Below, piece by piece: positions 1 through 7,058 of a DNA stretch of 46,621 nucleotides. Within the stretch, counting starts at the first letter, position 1; each line of letters opens with the position of its first letter. The position numbers and the translations under genes were made by a program. The notes beneath the pieces were generated by a model, which saw only the letters and a list, made by a program, of their open reading frames with translations, was not told the origin of the DNA and did not search any database. The stretch is from Bacteroidales bacterium UBA4231 (GTDB lineage: Bacteria > Bacteroidota > Bacteroidia > Bacteroidales > UBA932): the NCBI GenBank assembly GCA_002396335.1, contig DGXN01000009.1:1-46621 (forward strand), read 5' to 3'.

Positions 1-76
1 AAGCCCGATACTTCGCGGCCACGGCCGGCCAGACCGACAACTGGTCATGTACGAATTTGTCGATGTCTGTTGCCAT
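1..76 (-). CDS. N-terminal fragment of a minus-strand protein (possibly DUF4922 family)
   Basis: Only the first 25 codons lie in the window; the gene runs off the left edge. Reading leftwards from an ATG at 76-74 gives MATDIDKFVHDQLSVWPAVA and then AKYRA. The pattern of a helix with HDQL..W..A...YRAL resembles the start of DUF4922 proteins in Bacteroidales, but 25 residues are too few to be sure. A -7-like sequence, TATCTTTA on the minus strand at 92-85, lies 8 nt before the ATG and supports this start. The gene is divergent from the NrdG-type gene at 267. Its function cannot be judged from this fragment. Confidence 0.45.
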   Translation of the reverse strand, partial: MATDIDKFVHDQLSVWPAVAAKYRA

Positions 77-266
77 ATCGGGGATAAAGATAAGGTATTT
101 TTAGTAAATGAAAAAATAAGCGGCATCATTTTTCCTGCCGTCGCACTGAGTGCGACCCCTCCCACTTCGTGGGCCCCTCCCTCTTATCCGGCCGAGGGTG
201 GCCAGAGATTTCAGAGGGTGTACCCTGCCTCAGCAGATGTCATTTCGAGCGTAGTCGAGAAATCTT
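77..266. other. Divergent intergenic region with fragments of two dispersed repeats
   Basis: No gene is supported here. Positions 171-203 match, in reverse complement, part of the interior of the 175-bp inverted-repeat element at 40905-41079. They share a 15-nt block GGGCCCCTCCCTCTT and a following GGCCGAGGG. Positions 239-265 carry a short dispersed repeat beginning GTCATTTCGAGCGTAG, which abuts the start codon at 267. No clear TAnnTTTG promoter was found for the rightward gene. Confidence 0.5.
239..265. repeat. Short dispersed repeat, GTCATTTCGAGCG type
   Basis: This is an imperfect palindrome that starts GTCATTTCGAGCGTAG and ends CGAGAAATCT. It belongs to the same family as the copy inside rsmE at 29701-29727, which starts GTCATTCTGAGCGAAG. 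It ends one base before the ATG at 267, so it occupies the place of a ribosome binding site. Confidence 0.7.
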
Positions 267-773
267 ATGCGAATTAGAGTACTGGACATAATCCCACAGA
301 CAATGGCCGACGGACCCGGGTTCCGCACGGCCATTTACTGTGCCGGCTGCAAGCATGCCTGCAAGGGCTGCCACAACCCTGAAAGCTGGAGCTTCGACGC
401 CGGCCACTGGATGGAAGTGGACGAGCTCCTGGACATCGTCAAGGCCGACTCCATGTCCAATGTCACCTTCTCCGGCGGCGACCCCTTCTACCAGGCCCCG
501 GCGTTTGCAGAACTCGCCCGCCGGATCAAAGAGGAGACCACCAAAGACATCTGGTGCTGGACCGGGTTTACGCTGGAGGAGATTCAGGCATCGGCCCACC
601 TGTCGCAGTTGTTGCCCTGGATTGATGTGCTGGTAGACGGCCCCTTCATCCTCGAGCAGCGCGACACCGATTTGCTCTTCCGCGGCAGTCCCAACCAGCG
701 CATCATCTATTTGCACGGCGAACCGCCCTCCGACGACATCCCCGGCACCGTCCCGCTGGAACCGTTGAGGTAG
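267..773 (+). CDS. nrdG: Anaerobic ribonucleotide reductase activating protein (NrdG-type radical SAM)
   Basis: A 168-residue radical SAM enzyme. In this family a [4Fe-4S] cluster cleaves S-adenosylmethionine to place a glycyl radical on the anaerobic ribonucleotide reductase NrdD. The CxxxCxxC cluster motif is C28-KHA-C32-KG-C35. It is followed by HNPESW and the SAM-binding FSGGDP near residue 69, both typical of NrdG, and the length fits. NrdG normally sits next to nrdD. Here the upstream neighbour is divergent and the downstream DNA is non-coding repeats, so nrdD is not adjacent. The start at 267 directly follows a dispersed repeat and has no visible ribosome binding site. Another glycyl-radical activase is possible, but the small size favours NrdG. 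Confidence 0.88.
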   Translation: MRIRVLDIIPQTMADGPGFRTAIYCAGCKHACKGCHNPESWSFDAGHWMEVDELLDIVKADSMSNVTFSGGDPFYQAPAFAELARRIKEETTKDIWCWTGFTLEEIQASAHLSQLLPWIDVLVDGPFILEQRDTDLLFRGSPNQRIIYLHGEPPSDDIPGTVPLEPLR

Positions 774-778
774 AGGGG

Positions 779-941
779 TGCACCTGAGGTTAGTCTGGAA
801 GGGGTTGTCAGGTGCGTTTTGGGGTGTTTTTGCACCTGGGGTGGGTCTTGGAGAGGGTGCCAGGTGCATTTTGGGGTGTTTTTGCACCTTGGGTGGGTCT
901 TGGAGAGGTATTCGAGTGCAAAATGAGGTGTTTTTGCACCT
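779..941. repeat. 52-bp-period hairpin repeat, three copies (locus 1)
   Basis: Three units begin near 809, 861 and 913, after a partial unit. Each has the form CAGGTGC-N-TTTT-GGGGTG-TTTTTGCACCT, so each can fold into a hairpin with GCACCT/AGGTGC arms, followed by GGGTGGGTCTTGGAGAGG. The same motif with the same 52-bp spacing occurs twice at 21741-21824. Confidence 0.8.
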
Positions 942-1014
942 GAGGTGAGTGGTAGGGGAAGGCGCATCGTCGGTCAGGATTCCCTCCGCCGCGCCTTCCC
1001 CCACCACTCACCTC
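942..1014. repeat. Large hairpin with 24-bp arms
   Basis: The left arm 942-965 begins GAGGTGAGTGG. The right arm 991-1014 is its reverse complement with a single mismatch. The loop is 25 nt. It follows directly on the 52-bp repeats and precedes the first nested palindromic element. No U-tract follows, so it is not a standard terminator. Confidence 0.75.
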
Positions 1015-1045
1015 GCCGGGAATCCCTTTCGTCTGTCTCATTCCC

Positions 1046-1152
1046 CGTGGCACCTAAGTGACTGACCCTGAGTCACTTCCTGAAATCGCCTCAGTCATTT
1101 TGCCGGAGGTGATTTCAGTATCTCGCTGAATGCCAGATACTTAAGTGCCACG
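1046..1152. repeat. Nested palindromic element, copy 1
   Basis: It begins CGTGGCACCTAAGTGA and ends ACTTAAGTGCCACG, giving 14-bp imperfect terminal inverted repeats. The central hairpin GAAATCGCCTC...GAGGTGATTTC is somewhat degenerate. It lies in the first unit of a 249-bp tandem duplication. One of seven copies in this window. Confidence 0.85.
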
Positions 1153-1294
1153 ACTTTGCAGGCCGATCACCCTCTACTGCATTTTCCCTCGTTGCGCCAT
1201 CTTCCGTCTCGCTTTTCCCCTGTTTTTATTATCCGCTACGTTCCTCCGTCTCGCCTTTCCCCCTTATTAAATGCCTTATTGTGTGCTCTAATTT

Positions 1295-1401
1295 CGTGTC
1301 ACCTAAGTGATTGATGCTGAGCCGCTTCCTGAAATCGCCTCAGTCATTTTGCCGGAGGTGATTTCAGTATCTCGCTGAATGCCAGATACTTAAGTGCCAC
1401 G
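1295..1401. repeat. Nested palindromic element, copy 2
   Basis: Begins CGTGTCACCTAAGTGA and ends TTAAGTGCCACG. Its central hairpin is identical to that of copy 1, from which it arose by the 249-bp tandem duplication. Confidence 0.85.
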
Positions 1402-1544
1402 ACTTTGCAGGCCGATCACCCCCTACTGCATTTTTCCCCCGTTGCGCCATCCTCCGTCTCGCTTTTCCCCTGTTTTTATTATCCGCTACGTTCCTCCGTC
1501 TCGCCTTTCCCCCTTATTAAATGCCTTATTATGTTCTATAATTC

Positions 1545-1652
1545 CGTGGCGCATAAGTTGTTGATACTCAGTAAATAACGAAAATCGCCTACGGAAAAAA
1601 GCCGTAGGCGATTTCTGAAAAGCACTGACAGTCAATCAGTTGTGTGTCACGG
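1545..1652. repeat. Nested palindromic element, copy 3
   Basis: Begins CGTGGCGCATAAGT and ends TGTGTGTCACGG. The outer arms are diverged, but the core hairpin AAATCGCCTACGG...CCGTAGGCGATTT is perfect, with an A-rich loop. Confidence 0.8.
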
Positions 1653-1840
1653 ACCAACAGGGTGTCACTGGCCGGCAAGATGCCATACGGCCAGAAGGTG
1701 TCTCAGATTAACCGAGTAGCGTAGGGCTGGCAAGCAGATACAAAGGACGGACAGCCGGAAAATGCGCTGCCGGAGGCTGGTCCAGGGCTGGTCTGAGTCT
1801 GGTTGAGGGTGGGACAGGGACCAAAGGCCCCCCATCGGCC

Positions 1841-2479
1841 TTAGTCGCCGACGACCCAGACGAGGACGTGGCGGTCGAAGGTCATGTATTCGAGGTCGAA
1901 CTCTTCTTCGTCATCGTTTTTGTCGATGAAGGTGGCTTCGAGTTCACCTTCGCCGCGGGGGCGGAAGCGCTCGATTTCGATTTGTTCGGCAAAGTCGACG
2001 TTGTAGCGGCTCAGGAGTTTGAAGATGGCTTCTTTGGCGCACCAGTAGATGGCGAGCTGCTCGTTGCGTTTTTCGTCTTCGAGGTCGTCGATTTCGTCTT
2101 CGGAGAGGGCTTTTTTCTCGACGGCGGAGAAGTCGCGGTCCAGGGATTCAATGTCGATGCCGCAGTCTTCTTCTTCGTGGAGGATGACGGCGACGTATTT
2201 TTCCGTGTGGGTGATGGAGATGTTGACGGGGTTGTTTTCCAGGTAGGGTTTGCCGTTGTCGTGGTGGCTCAGGTATACTTTTTCGTCAAAGAGGGTGTTC
2301 AGCAGGGCGCGGACTGCAAGGCGCTGCTTCCGCAGGGATTCGCTGCGGATAAAAGAGATTTCTTCCATCTCGTCCGAAGGGGTGGCGCTGAGCTGGGTCA
2401 GTTCCTCTTCGGTTTCTGTGATTTGCCACACGCCGATGGTGGCTTCGTTGTCAAGTTTCTTCTTTAAATAAAGTCCCAT
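1841..2479 (-). CDS. 4'-phosphopantetheinyl transferase superfamily protein (Sfp-like)
   Basis: A 212-residue protein of the family that moves the 4'-phosphopantetheine arm of coenzyme A onto a conserved serine of carrier proteins. Visible family signatures are ISITHT near residue 87, the Mg-binding CGIDIE near residue 106, and WCAKEAIFK near residue 146, matching the GxDxE and WxxKEAxxK motifs of Sfp-type enzymes. There is no polyketide, nonribosomal-peptide or acyl-carrier gene nearby, so the carrier substrate is unknown. It may serve fatty-acid ACP or a distant cluster. It is monocistronic, divergent from mdh, and separated from it by 274 bp. The ORF is unusually acidic (several EEE and DDEEE runs), which is odd but gives no reason to doubt it. 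Confidence 0.88.
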   Translation of the reverse strand: MGLYLKKKLDNEATIGVWQITETEEELTQLSATPSDEMEEISFIRSESLRKQRLAVRALLNTLFDEKVYLSHHDNGKPYLENNPVNISITHTEKYVAVILHEEEDCGIDIESLDRDFSAVEKKALSEDEIDDLEDEKRNEQLAIYWCAKEAIFKLLSRYNVDFAEQIEIERFRPRGEGELEATFIDKNDDEEEFDLEYMTFDRHVLVWVVGD

Positions 2480-2704
2480 TCTAAAGGTGTTTGAACGAAT
2501 ACGGCACAGCGCCGGAACCCCTGGCGGGGACCGGTTTTCCTAGTTTTCAGTGGTGGATAATCGCGACAGAGGGTCGTCTGATCCGACGCCCGTTAACTGA
2601 TTGGATTTGACCTGACTGGGAGGCTCCATACGATTCGTTACAATTTTACGTCACAAAGATAACTCATTTTTTGCAAATCCAACAAATCTCTTGCGGAAAA
2701 TTCG

Positions 2705-2712
2705 TATCTTTG
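2705..2712 (+). promoter_or_regulatory. -7 promoter element of mdh
   Basis: TATCTTTG, followed by C, matches the Bacteroidota TAnnTTTG element. It lies 41 nt before the ATG at 2754. No convincing -33 TTTG stands at the usual spacing. The rest of 2480-2753 holds nothing else I recognise. Confidence 0.7.
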
Positions 2713-2753
2713 CGTCACTTTTACAAGCCAGTAAGATTTAAACATATTTTATC

Positions 2754-3740
2754 ATGAAATTCTTAACAGACGAAAAGCTCCTTATCGTTGGTGCAGCCGG
2801 CATGATCGGCTCCAACATGGTTCAGACGGCCGCTATGCTGGGCCTTACTCCCAACATCTGCCTGTACGACATTTTCGAGCCCGGCAACAATGGCGTGCTC
2901 GCTGAAATGGATCACTGCGCATTCCCCGGCATGAACTTCACAGCCACCGTAGACCCGGCCGTTGCCTTCAAGGACGCCAAGTACATCATCTCCAGCGGCG
3001 GTGCACCCCGCAAGGAAGGCATGACCCGCGAAGACCTGCTGAAGGGCAACTGCCAGATCGCAGCCGACTTTGGCGACAACATCCGCAAATACTGCCCGGA
3101 TGTCAAGCACGTGGTCGTGATCTTCAACCCGGCCGACGTCACCGCCCTCACCGCCCTCATCCACTCCGGCCTCAAGCCCGAGCAGCTCACCTCCCTGGCC
3201 GCCCTCGACAGCACCCGTCTGCAGGAAGCCCTGGCCAAGGAATTCGGCGTACAGCAGTGCAAAGTCACCGGCGCCCACACCTACGGCGGTCACGGTGAGG
3301 CCATGGCCGTATTCGCCTCCCAGGTCAAGATCGACGGCAAACCCCTTGCCGAAATGGGTCTTTCTGAGGAGCGCTTCGCTGAAATCAAGCACAACACCAT
3401 CCAGGGTGGTTCCAACATTATCAAGCTCCGTGGCCGCAGCTCCTTCCAGAGCCCCGCTTACCAGGCTGTGAAGATGATCGAGGCCTCCATGGGCGGCGAC
3501 AAGTTCACCTGGCCTGCCGGCACCTATGTGAACGAAGGCAAGTACAAGAACGTGATGATGGCCATGCCCACCATCATCGACGCTACCGGCTGCCACTTCA
3601 CCATGCCTCAGGGCACCGCTGAGGAAATGGCCGCTCTGGACGCTTCCTACGAGCACCTTGTCAAGATGCGCGAAGAGATCATCTCCCTCGGCATCGTTCC
3701 CGCCGTCAAGGACTGGAAGCAGATGAACGCCAACCTCTAA
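2754..3740 (+). CDS. mdh: Malate dehydrogenase
   Basis: A 328-residue NAD-dependent malate dehydrogenase, which interconverts malate and oxaloacetate in the cytoplasm. In fermenting Bacteroidales it works in the reductive branch from phosphoenolpyruvate to succinate. The N-terminal Rossmann motif is GAAGMIGSN (residues 13-21). The mobile loop is APRKEGMTREDLL near residue 84, with NPADV, LDSTRLQ and the active-site histidine in GGHGEAM near residue 177. Length and motifs fit the family. A -7 element at 2705 drives it. The gene is followed at once by a palindromic element with a strong core hairpin (3741-3853), which could end its transcript, and then by the separate promoter of sdaA. Confidence 0.95.
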   Translation: MKFLTDEKLLIVGAAGMIGSNMVQTAAMLGLTPNICLYDIFEPGNNGVLAEMDHCAFPGMNFTATVDPAVAFKDAKYIISSGGAPRKEGMTREDLLKGNCQIAADFGDNIRKYCPDVKHVVVIFNPADVTALTALIHSGLKPEQLTSLAALDSTRLQEALAKEFGVQQCKVTGAHTYGGHGEAMAVFASQVKIDGKPLAEMGLSEERFAEIKHNTIQGGSNIIKLRGRSSFQSPAYQAVKMIEASMGGDKFTWPAGTYVNEGKYKNVMMAMPTIIDATGCHFTMPQGTAEEMAALDASYEHLVKMREEIISLGIVPAVKDWKQMNANL

Positions 3741-3853
3741 ACCCGTGACAGCTAAATAGCTGACACTCAGCATTTTCCTGAAATCGCCTACGGCAAAAAG
3801 TCGTAGGCGATTTCTGCATCTAATTGACAATCATGGACTTAGGTGCCACGGGT
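3741..3853. repeat. Nested palindromic element, copy 4
   Basis: Begins ACCCGTGACAGCTAAATAG and ends TTAGGTGCCACGGGT. The core hairpin GAAATCGCCTACGGC-AAAAA-GTCGTAGGCGATTTC has 15-bp arms with one G-T pair. It starts with the base after the mdh stop codon and ends 33 bp before the sdaA -7 element. It could act as a transcription barrier. Confidence 0.85.
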
Positions 3854-3886
3854 AAAAATCCTGACGCAAAATCGGCGGAAAAGTCG

Positions 3887-3894
3887 TACCTTTG
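3887..3894 (+). promoter_or_regulatory. -7 promoter element of sdaA, predicting a leaderless mRNA
   Basis: TACCTTTG ends only 5 nt before the ATG at 3900. In Bacteroidota transcription usually starts a few bases past this element, so the first base of the start codon may be the first base of the mRNA. Confidence 0.7.
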
Positions 3895-3899
3895 CAACT

Positions 3900-5108
3900 A
3901 TGCATTCACTCAGAGAACTCTATAAGATCGGGAAAGGGCCTTCTTCTTCCCATACCATGGGGCCCAACAACGCGGCGCGCCTGTTTGCGGAGCGCCATGC
4001 CGACGCCGCCCGCTTCGAAGTCACCCTGTACGGATCCCTCGCCGCCACCGGCAAGGGACATATGACAGACGTCGCTATCCTGGAGGTGTTGGAGCCTATC
4101 GGCCCGGTGACCCTTCTGTGGGAACCCAAGACGTTCCTGGAGTATCATTCCAACGGCATGCGCTTCAAGGCTTTCAAGGCCGACAGCACCCTCCTGGAGG
4201 ACTGGACGGTCTTTTCCGTCGGCGGCGGCGCACTGTCGGAAGGGCCGGGAAAGGACCTGACCCAGTCGGGCGACGTCTACGAGAAGAACACCCTGTCGGA
4301 AATCATCGACTGGTGTGACAAGCACGGCCGCTGCATCTGGGAGTATGTGGACCTGGTGGAGGGCCCGGAAATCTGGGATTACCTGCAGGAGGTCTGGGAG
4401 GCCATGAAGGAATCCGTGGAACGCGGCCTGAATGCCGAAGGCCGGCTTCCGGGCCCGCTGAACCTCTCGCGCAAGGCTGCCGTCTATCACGTGAAGGCGC
4501 TGGGTTACCAGCCCAACCTCCGCTCCCGCGGCCTGGTGTTTGCCTATGCGCTGGCGGTGAGTGAGGAGAATGCTTCCGGCGGCCGGATCGTGACGGCCCC
4601 CACTTGCGGTTCTTCCGGCGTGATGCCCGCTGTCCTGTACCACCTTGCGCACGGACACAATTTTACCGACGAGCGCATCCTCCGCGCCCTTGCCACCGCC
4701 GGCATCGTGGGGAACGTCGTCAAGCAGAACGCCTCCATCTCCGGGGCCGAAGTGGGCTGCCAGGGAGAGGTGGGCGTTGCCTGCGCCATGGCATCGGCCG
4801 CGGCCTGCCAGCTGTTCGGCGGAAGCCCGTACCAGATAGAATATGCGGCCGAAATGGGCCTGGAACACCATCTGGGCATGACGTGCGACCCGGTCTGCGG
4901 CCTGGTGCAGATTCCCTGCATCGAGCGAAACGCTTTCGCCGCCACCCGCGCCCTGGACTCGAATATCTATTCCACTTTCTCCGACGGACGTCACCGCATC
5001 TCCTTCGACCATGTGGTGGACGTGATGAAACGCACCGGAAAGGACCTGCCTTCCCTGTACAAGGAAACATCGGCCGGCGGCCTGGCACTCAATTACAAAC
5101 CATACTGA
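3900..5108 (+). CDS. sdaA: L-serine ammonia-lyase (single-chain, iron-sulfur type)
   Basis: A 402-residue iron-sulfur L-serine dehydratase, which deaminates serine to pyruvate and ammonia. The start chosen here gives MHSLRELYKIGKGPSSSHTM, the normal family N-terminus with the SSSHT motif. An upstream in-frame ATG at 3843 lies inside a repeat and before the promoter, so it was rejected. The alpha-domain residues include TCGSSG near residue 245, GCQGEVGVACAMA near residue 290 and CDPVCGLVQIPC near residue 330, which carry the cluster cysteines. It has its own promoter 5 nt upstream and a stop 4 nt before the next gene, so it heads an operon with the GH43-like fragment and probably rhaD. Confidence 0.95.
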   Translation: MHSLRELYKIGKGPSSSHTMGPNNAARLFAERHADAARFEVTLYGSLAATGKGHMTDVAILEVLEPIGPVTLLWEPKTFLEYHSNGMRFKAFKADSTLLEDWTVFSVGGGALSEGPGKDLTQSGDVYEKNTLSEIIDWCDKHGRCIWEYVDLVEGPEIWDYLQEVWEAMKESVERGLNAEGRLPGPLNLSRKAAVYHVKALGYQPNLRSRGLVFAYALAVSEENASGGRIVTAPTCGSSGVMPAVLYHLAHGHNFTDERILRALATAGIVGNVVKQNASISGAEVGCQGEVGVACAMASAAACQLFGGSPYQIEYAAEMGLEHHLGMTCDPVCGLVQIPCIERNAFAATRALDSNIYSTFSDGRHRISFDHVVDVMKRTGKDLPSLYKETSAGGLALNYKPY

Positions 5109-5112
5109 TCCT

Positions 5113-5961
5113 ATGCACTTTCTCCGTATTGTTCCGGCCGTCCTGCTGCTGGTTGCCGCTTGTTCCCCCAAGCCGCAGGCTGGTGTCGTCCGGATTCCGG
5201 AAAGTCGGGAAGCCGTCCAGGTGGAGGGAATGTATAATCCAGTCTGCCCCATGGGCGTGTACATGGCAGACCCCAGCGCCAAAGTCATTGACGGAAAACT
5301 GTACATCGCCTGTTCGCTGGATGAGACCCTGGACCGGTGGTGCTCGCCTTACCATCACCTCCTGTCCACCGGAGATCTCCGCAACTGGACCCTTCACACC
5401 AATGTCCTTGCCTCCCAGGGACCCTGGGACGCGGTTTCCCACAGTACGGCAGACCTCTATGCTCCGGACATTGTGGAAAAAGACGGGAAGTACTATATGT
5501 ACTACGACCTGTCCGACTGGACCGAGGGCGTGGCCTTTTCAGACCAGCCCCAGGGCCCTTTCATCGGCGGCGTCGACGCCGCCCGGGCCTGCCTTGTCAA
5601 TGGCGGACCGCACGTGCGGCTGATGGAAGGAAGGAGCGACCGGGAAATCCTCGCCGGTCTCGTAAACGGCAGCAAGGCTGCCTGGAAATACATTGACTTC
5701 CCCGAGGAAATCCGGAAACTGACGCTCCGGGTCCGTGCCTTGGACGGAGGACACATCGCCATGGCGCAGGACCAGTCCTTCTCCGGCCGGATCGCCGACG
5801 TGGACGTTCCTTCCGGAAAGGGAGAATGGATTACCTTGGAATGTGAAGTAAAGGATGTAAAAACCGGTCCTCACGCCCTCTGGTTCATGTTCTCCGGAAA
5901 ATCCGGCGGCTGGAAAAACCCGGTGGAACTGTCCCAGATAGACTGGTTCCGTTTCGAATAA
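5113..5961 (+). CDS. Lipoprotein with truncated GH43-like propeller and C-terminal carbohydrate-binding-like domain
   Basis: A 282-residue predicted lipoprotein with the lipobox VAAC at residues 14-17. Residues 40-155 (NPVCPMGVYMADPS, then LLSTGDLRNW, LYAPDIVEKDGKYYMYY, AFSDQPQGPF) look like the first part of a GH43 five-bladed propeller, including the ADP motif that holds the general base. From residue 156 the sequence jumps to KAAWKYIDFPEEIRKLTLRV..., which resembles the CBM6-like beta-sandwich that follows the propeller in longer GH43 proteins. The middle and last blades, with the acid Glu, appear to be missing, so I doubt that it hydrolyses glycans. The reading frame is intact. An 18-bp perfect palindrome (GGCGGCGTCGACGCCGCC, 5566-5583) sits at the junction. 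It lies between sdaA and rhaD, with spacings of 4 and 27 nt. Confidence 0.7.
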   Translation: MHFLRIVPAVLLLVAACSPKPQAGVVRIPESREAVQVEGMYNPVCPMGVYMADPSAKVIDGKLYIACSLDETLDRWCSPYHHLLSTGDLRNWTLHTNVLASQGPWDAVSHSTADLYAPDIVEKDGKYYMYYDLSDWTEGVAFSDQPQGPFIGGVDAARACLVNGGPHVRLMEGRSDREILAGLVNGSKAAWKYIDFPEEIRKLTLRVRALDGGHIAMAQDQSFSGRIADVDVPSGKGEWITLECEVKDVKTGPHALWFMFSGKSGGWKNPVELSQIDWFRFE

Positions 5962-5988
5962 AGTAAAACACCCCAATACAAGACAGCA

Positions 5989-6798
5989 ATGAGTATCCTG
6001 GACAACAGAGCGGCCCTGAAAGCCGAGATTGACAAAGTGGCCGAAGTGGCCGGCTACCTCTGGACCAAAGGCTGGGCCGAACGCAACGGCGGCAACATCA
6101 CCGTAAACATCACCCAGTGGGTGGACGACGCCATGCGTGCCCTGCCGGCAATCAGCGAGCCGCGTCCCATCGGCACGGTCCTGCCCCGGCTTGCGGGCTG
6201 CTGGTTCTATTGCAAAGGCACCCAGAAGCGTATGCGCGACCTGGCCCGCGACCCCATGGCCAACGGCTCCGTCATCCGCATTCTCCCGGACTGCGCCCAT
6301 TACGAAATCGTGGCCGACGCCCCCGTGGCGCCCACCTCGGAGCTGCCCTCGCACCTGAGCGTGCACAATTACCTGCTGGCCAAAGGCTCTCCCTACCGGG
6401 CCAGCCTTCACACCCATCCCATCGAGCTGGTCGCCCTTACCCATAGCAAAAAATGGCTGGAGAAAGACGCCGCCACCCGCATGCTATGGTCCATGATTCC
6501 TGAGACGAAGGCATTCTGTCCCAGAGGTTTAGGGATGGTTCCCTACATGCTCCCCTCCAGCGTCGAACTGGCCGACGCCACCATCAAGGCCATCGACGGG
6601 GACTATGACGTCGTCATGTGGGAGAAGCACGGCGTCTTTGCTGTCGACACCGACATCATGAGCGCCTTCGACCAAGTGGATGTGCTGAACAAGGCTGCAC
6701 AGATTTACCTGTCGGCCCGCGGCATGGGCTTTGAACCCGACGGCATGACCGACGCCCAGATGCAGGAACTCTCCGACGTCTTCGGCCTTCCGAAATAA
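5989..6798 (+). CDS. rhaD: Rhamnulose-1-phosphate aldolase
   Basis: A 269-residue class II aldolase of the RhaD/FucA family. It splits L-rhamnulose 1-phosphate into dihydroxyacetone phosphate and L-lactaldehyde, using zinc. Visible motifs are AERNGGNITV near residue 31, PTSELPSHL near residue 117, the zinc-ligand pair HTHP near residue 140, and EKHG near residue 211 with the third zinc histidine. The size and motif order match RhaD rather than the shorter FucA or AraD. The other rhamnose genes (rhaA, rhaB, transporter) are not in the window. It follows the GH43-like fragment by 27 nt in the same direction and is probably cotranscribed with sdaA. Confidence 0.93.
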   Translation: MSILDNRAALKAEIDKVAEVAGYLWTKGWAERNGGNITVNITQWVDDAMRALPAISEPRPIGTVLPRLAGCWFYCKGTQKRMRDLARDPMANGSVIRILPDCAHYEIVADAPVAPTSELPSHLSVHNYLLAKGSPYRASLHTHPIELVALTHSKKWLEKDAATRMLWSMIPETKAFCPRGLGMVPYMLPSSVELADATIKAIDGDYDVVMWEKHGVFAVDTDIMSAFDQVDVLNKAAQIYLSARGMGFEPDGMTDAQMQELSDVFGLPK

Positions 6799-6817
6799 CA
6801 AGTTTTTTTCCCCCTCC

Positions 6818-6983
6818 AGCTTGGGCCAGGCTATGGCACAAGCTGTAATTGACTGAAATACAGCTTGTTGCAAAATACCCTCTAGCCCGAGCGGTCATTT
6901 TTTAGGGGGCACGGGCTAGGCGGTATTTTATAACTATTTGATAGTCATTTTGTTGTAGCTTGTGCTATAGCCTAGCCCAAGCT
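6818..6983. repeat. Nested palindromic element of about 166 bp
   Basis: The outer arms begin AGCTTGGGCCAGGCTATGGC at 6818 and end GCCTAGCCCAAGCT at 6983, pairing over about 31 bp with four mismatches. An inner pair, AAAATACC...TAGCCCG and CGGGCTAG...GGTATTTT, repeats the symmetry. Sequence and length differ from the seven-copy family. It lies between the convergent rhaD and feoAB genes, and its right edge merges into a short tandem array. Confidence 0.75.
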
Positions 6984-7045
6984 CGCAACCCAAGCTCGCA
7001 ACCCAAGCTCGCAATCCCAAGCTCGCAATCCCAAGCTCGCAATCC
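6976..7045. repeat. 13-14-bp tandem array, five copies
   Basis: CCCAAGCTCGCAA or CCCAAGCTCGCAAT is repeated five times (starting at 6976, 6989, 7002, 7016 and 7030). The first copy overlaps the right end of the nested palindrome. The array ends 13 bp before the feoAB stop codon. Confidence 0.85.
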
Positions 7046-7058
7046 AGGCTGACGTCCC

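Larger units (their letters stand above)
1046..1544. repeat. 249-bp tandem duplication, two near-identical units
   Basis: Unit 1 is 1046-1294 and unit 2 is 1295-1544. Each holds one palindromic element followed by the same roughly 140-bp pyrimidine-rich spacer (from ACTTTGCAGGCCGATCACC to TAAATGCCTTATT). Only a few bases differ between units. The third element at 1545 follows without this spacer, which suggests unequal crossing over between elements. Confidence 0.85.
774..1840. other. Gene-free region of about 1.07 kb filled with repeats
   Basis: I see no coding sequence here. In order it holds a 52-bp-period hairpin repeat (779-941), a hairpin with 24-bp arms (942-1014), and three copies of the nested palindromic element at 1046, 1295 and 1545. 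The first two of these lie inside a 249-bp tandem duplication. From 1653 to 1840 is unique sequence with no recognised feature, apart from a weak hairpin AAGGCC...GGCCTT (about 1824-1842) just past the stop of the minus-strand gene at 1841. Confidence 0.75.

Noticed and set aside
240..1007. Minus-strand open frame over nrdG and the 52-bp repeats
   Set aside because: Its translation is a shadow of nrdG plus repeat-derived text (repeated CKNTP-type segments) without any recognisable domain.
774..1840. CRISPR array
   Set aside because: The repeats are palindromic or tandem with near-identical spacers; no regular short repeats with unique spacers and no cas genes.
1841..2479. Marker of a nonribosomal-peptide or polyketide cluster
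   Set aside because: The phosphopantetheinyl transferase stands alone; no carrier, condensation or ketosynthase genes lie nearby.
3843..3899. Longer N-terminus of sdaA
   Set aside because: The extra 19 codons start in a palindromic element and precede the -7 element; the conserved N-terminus begins at 3900.
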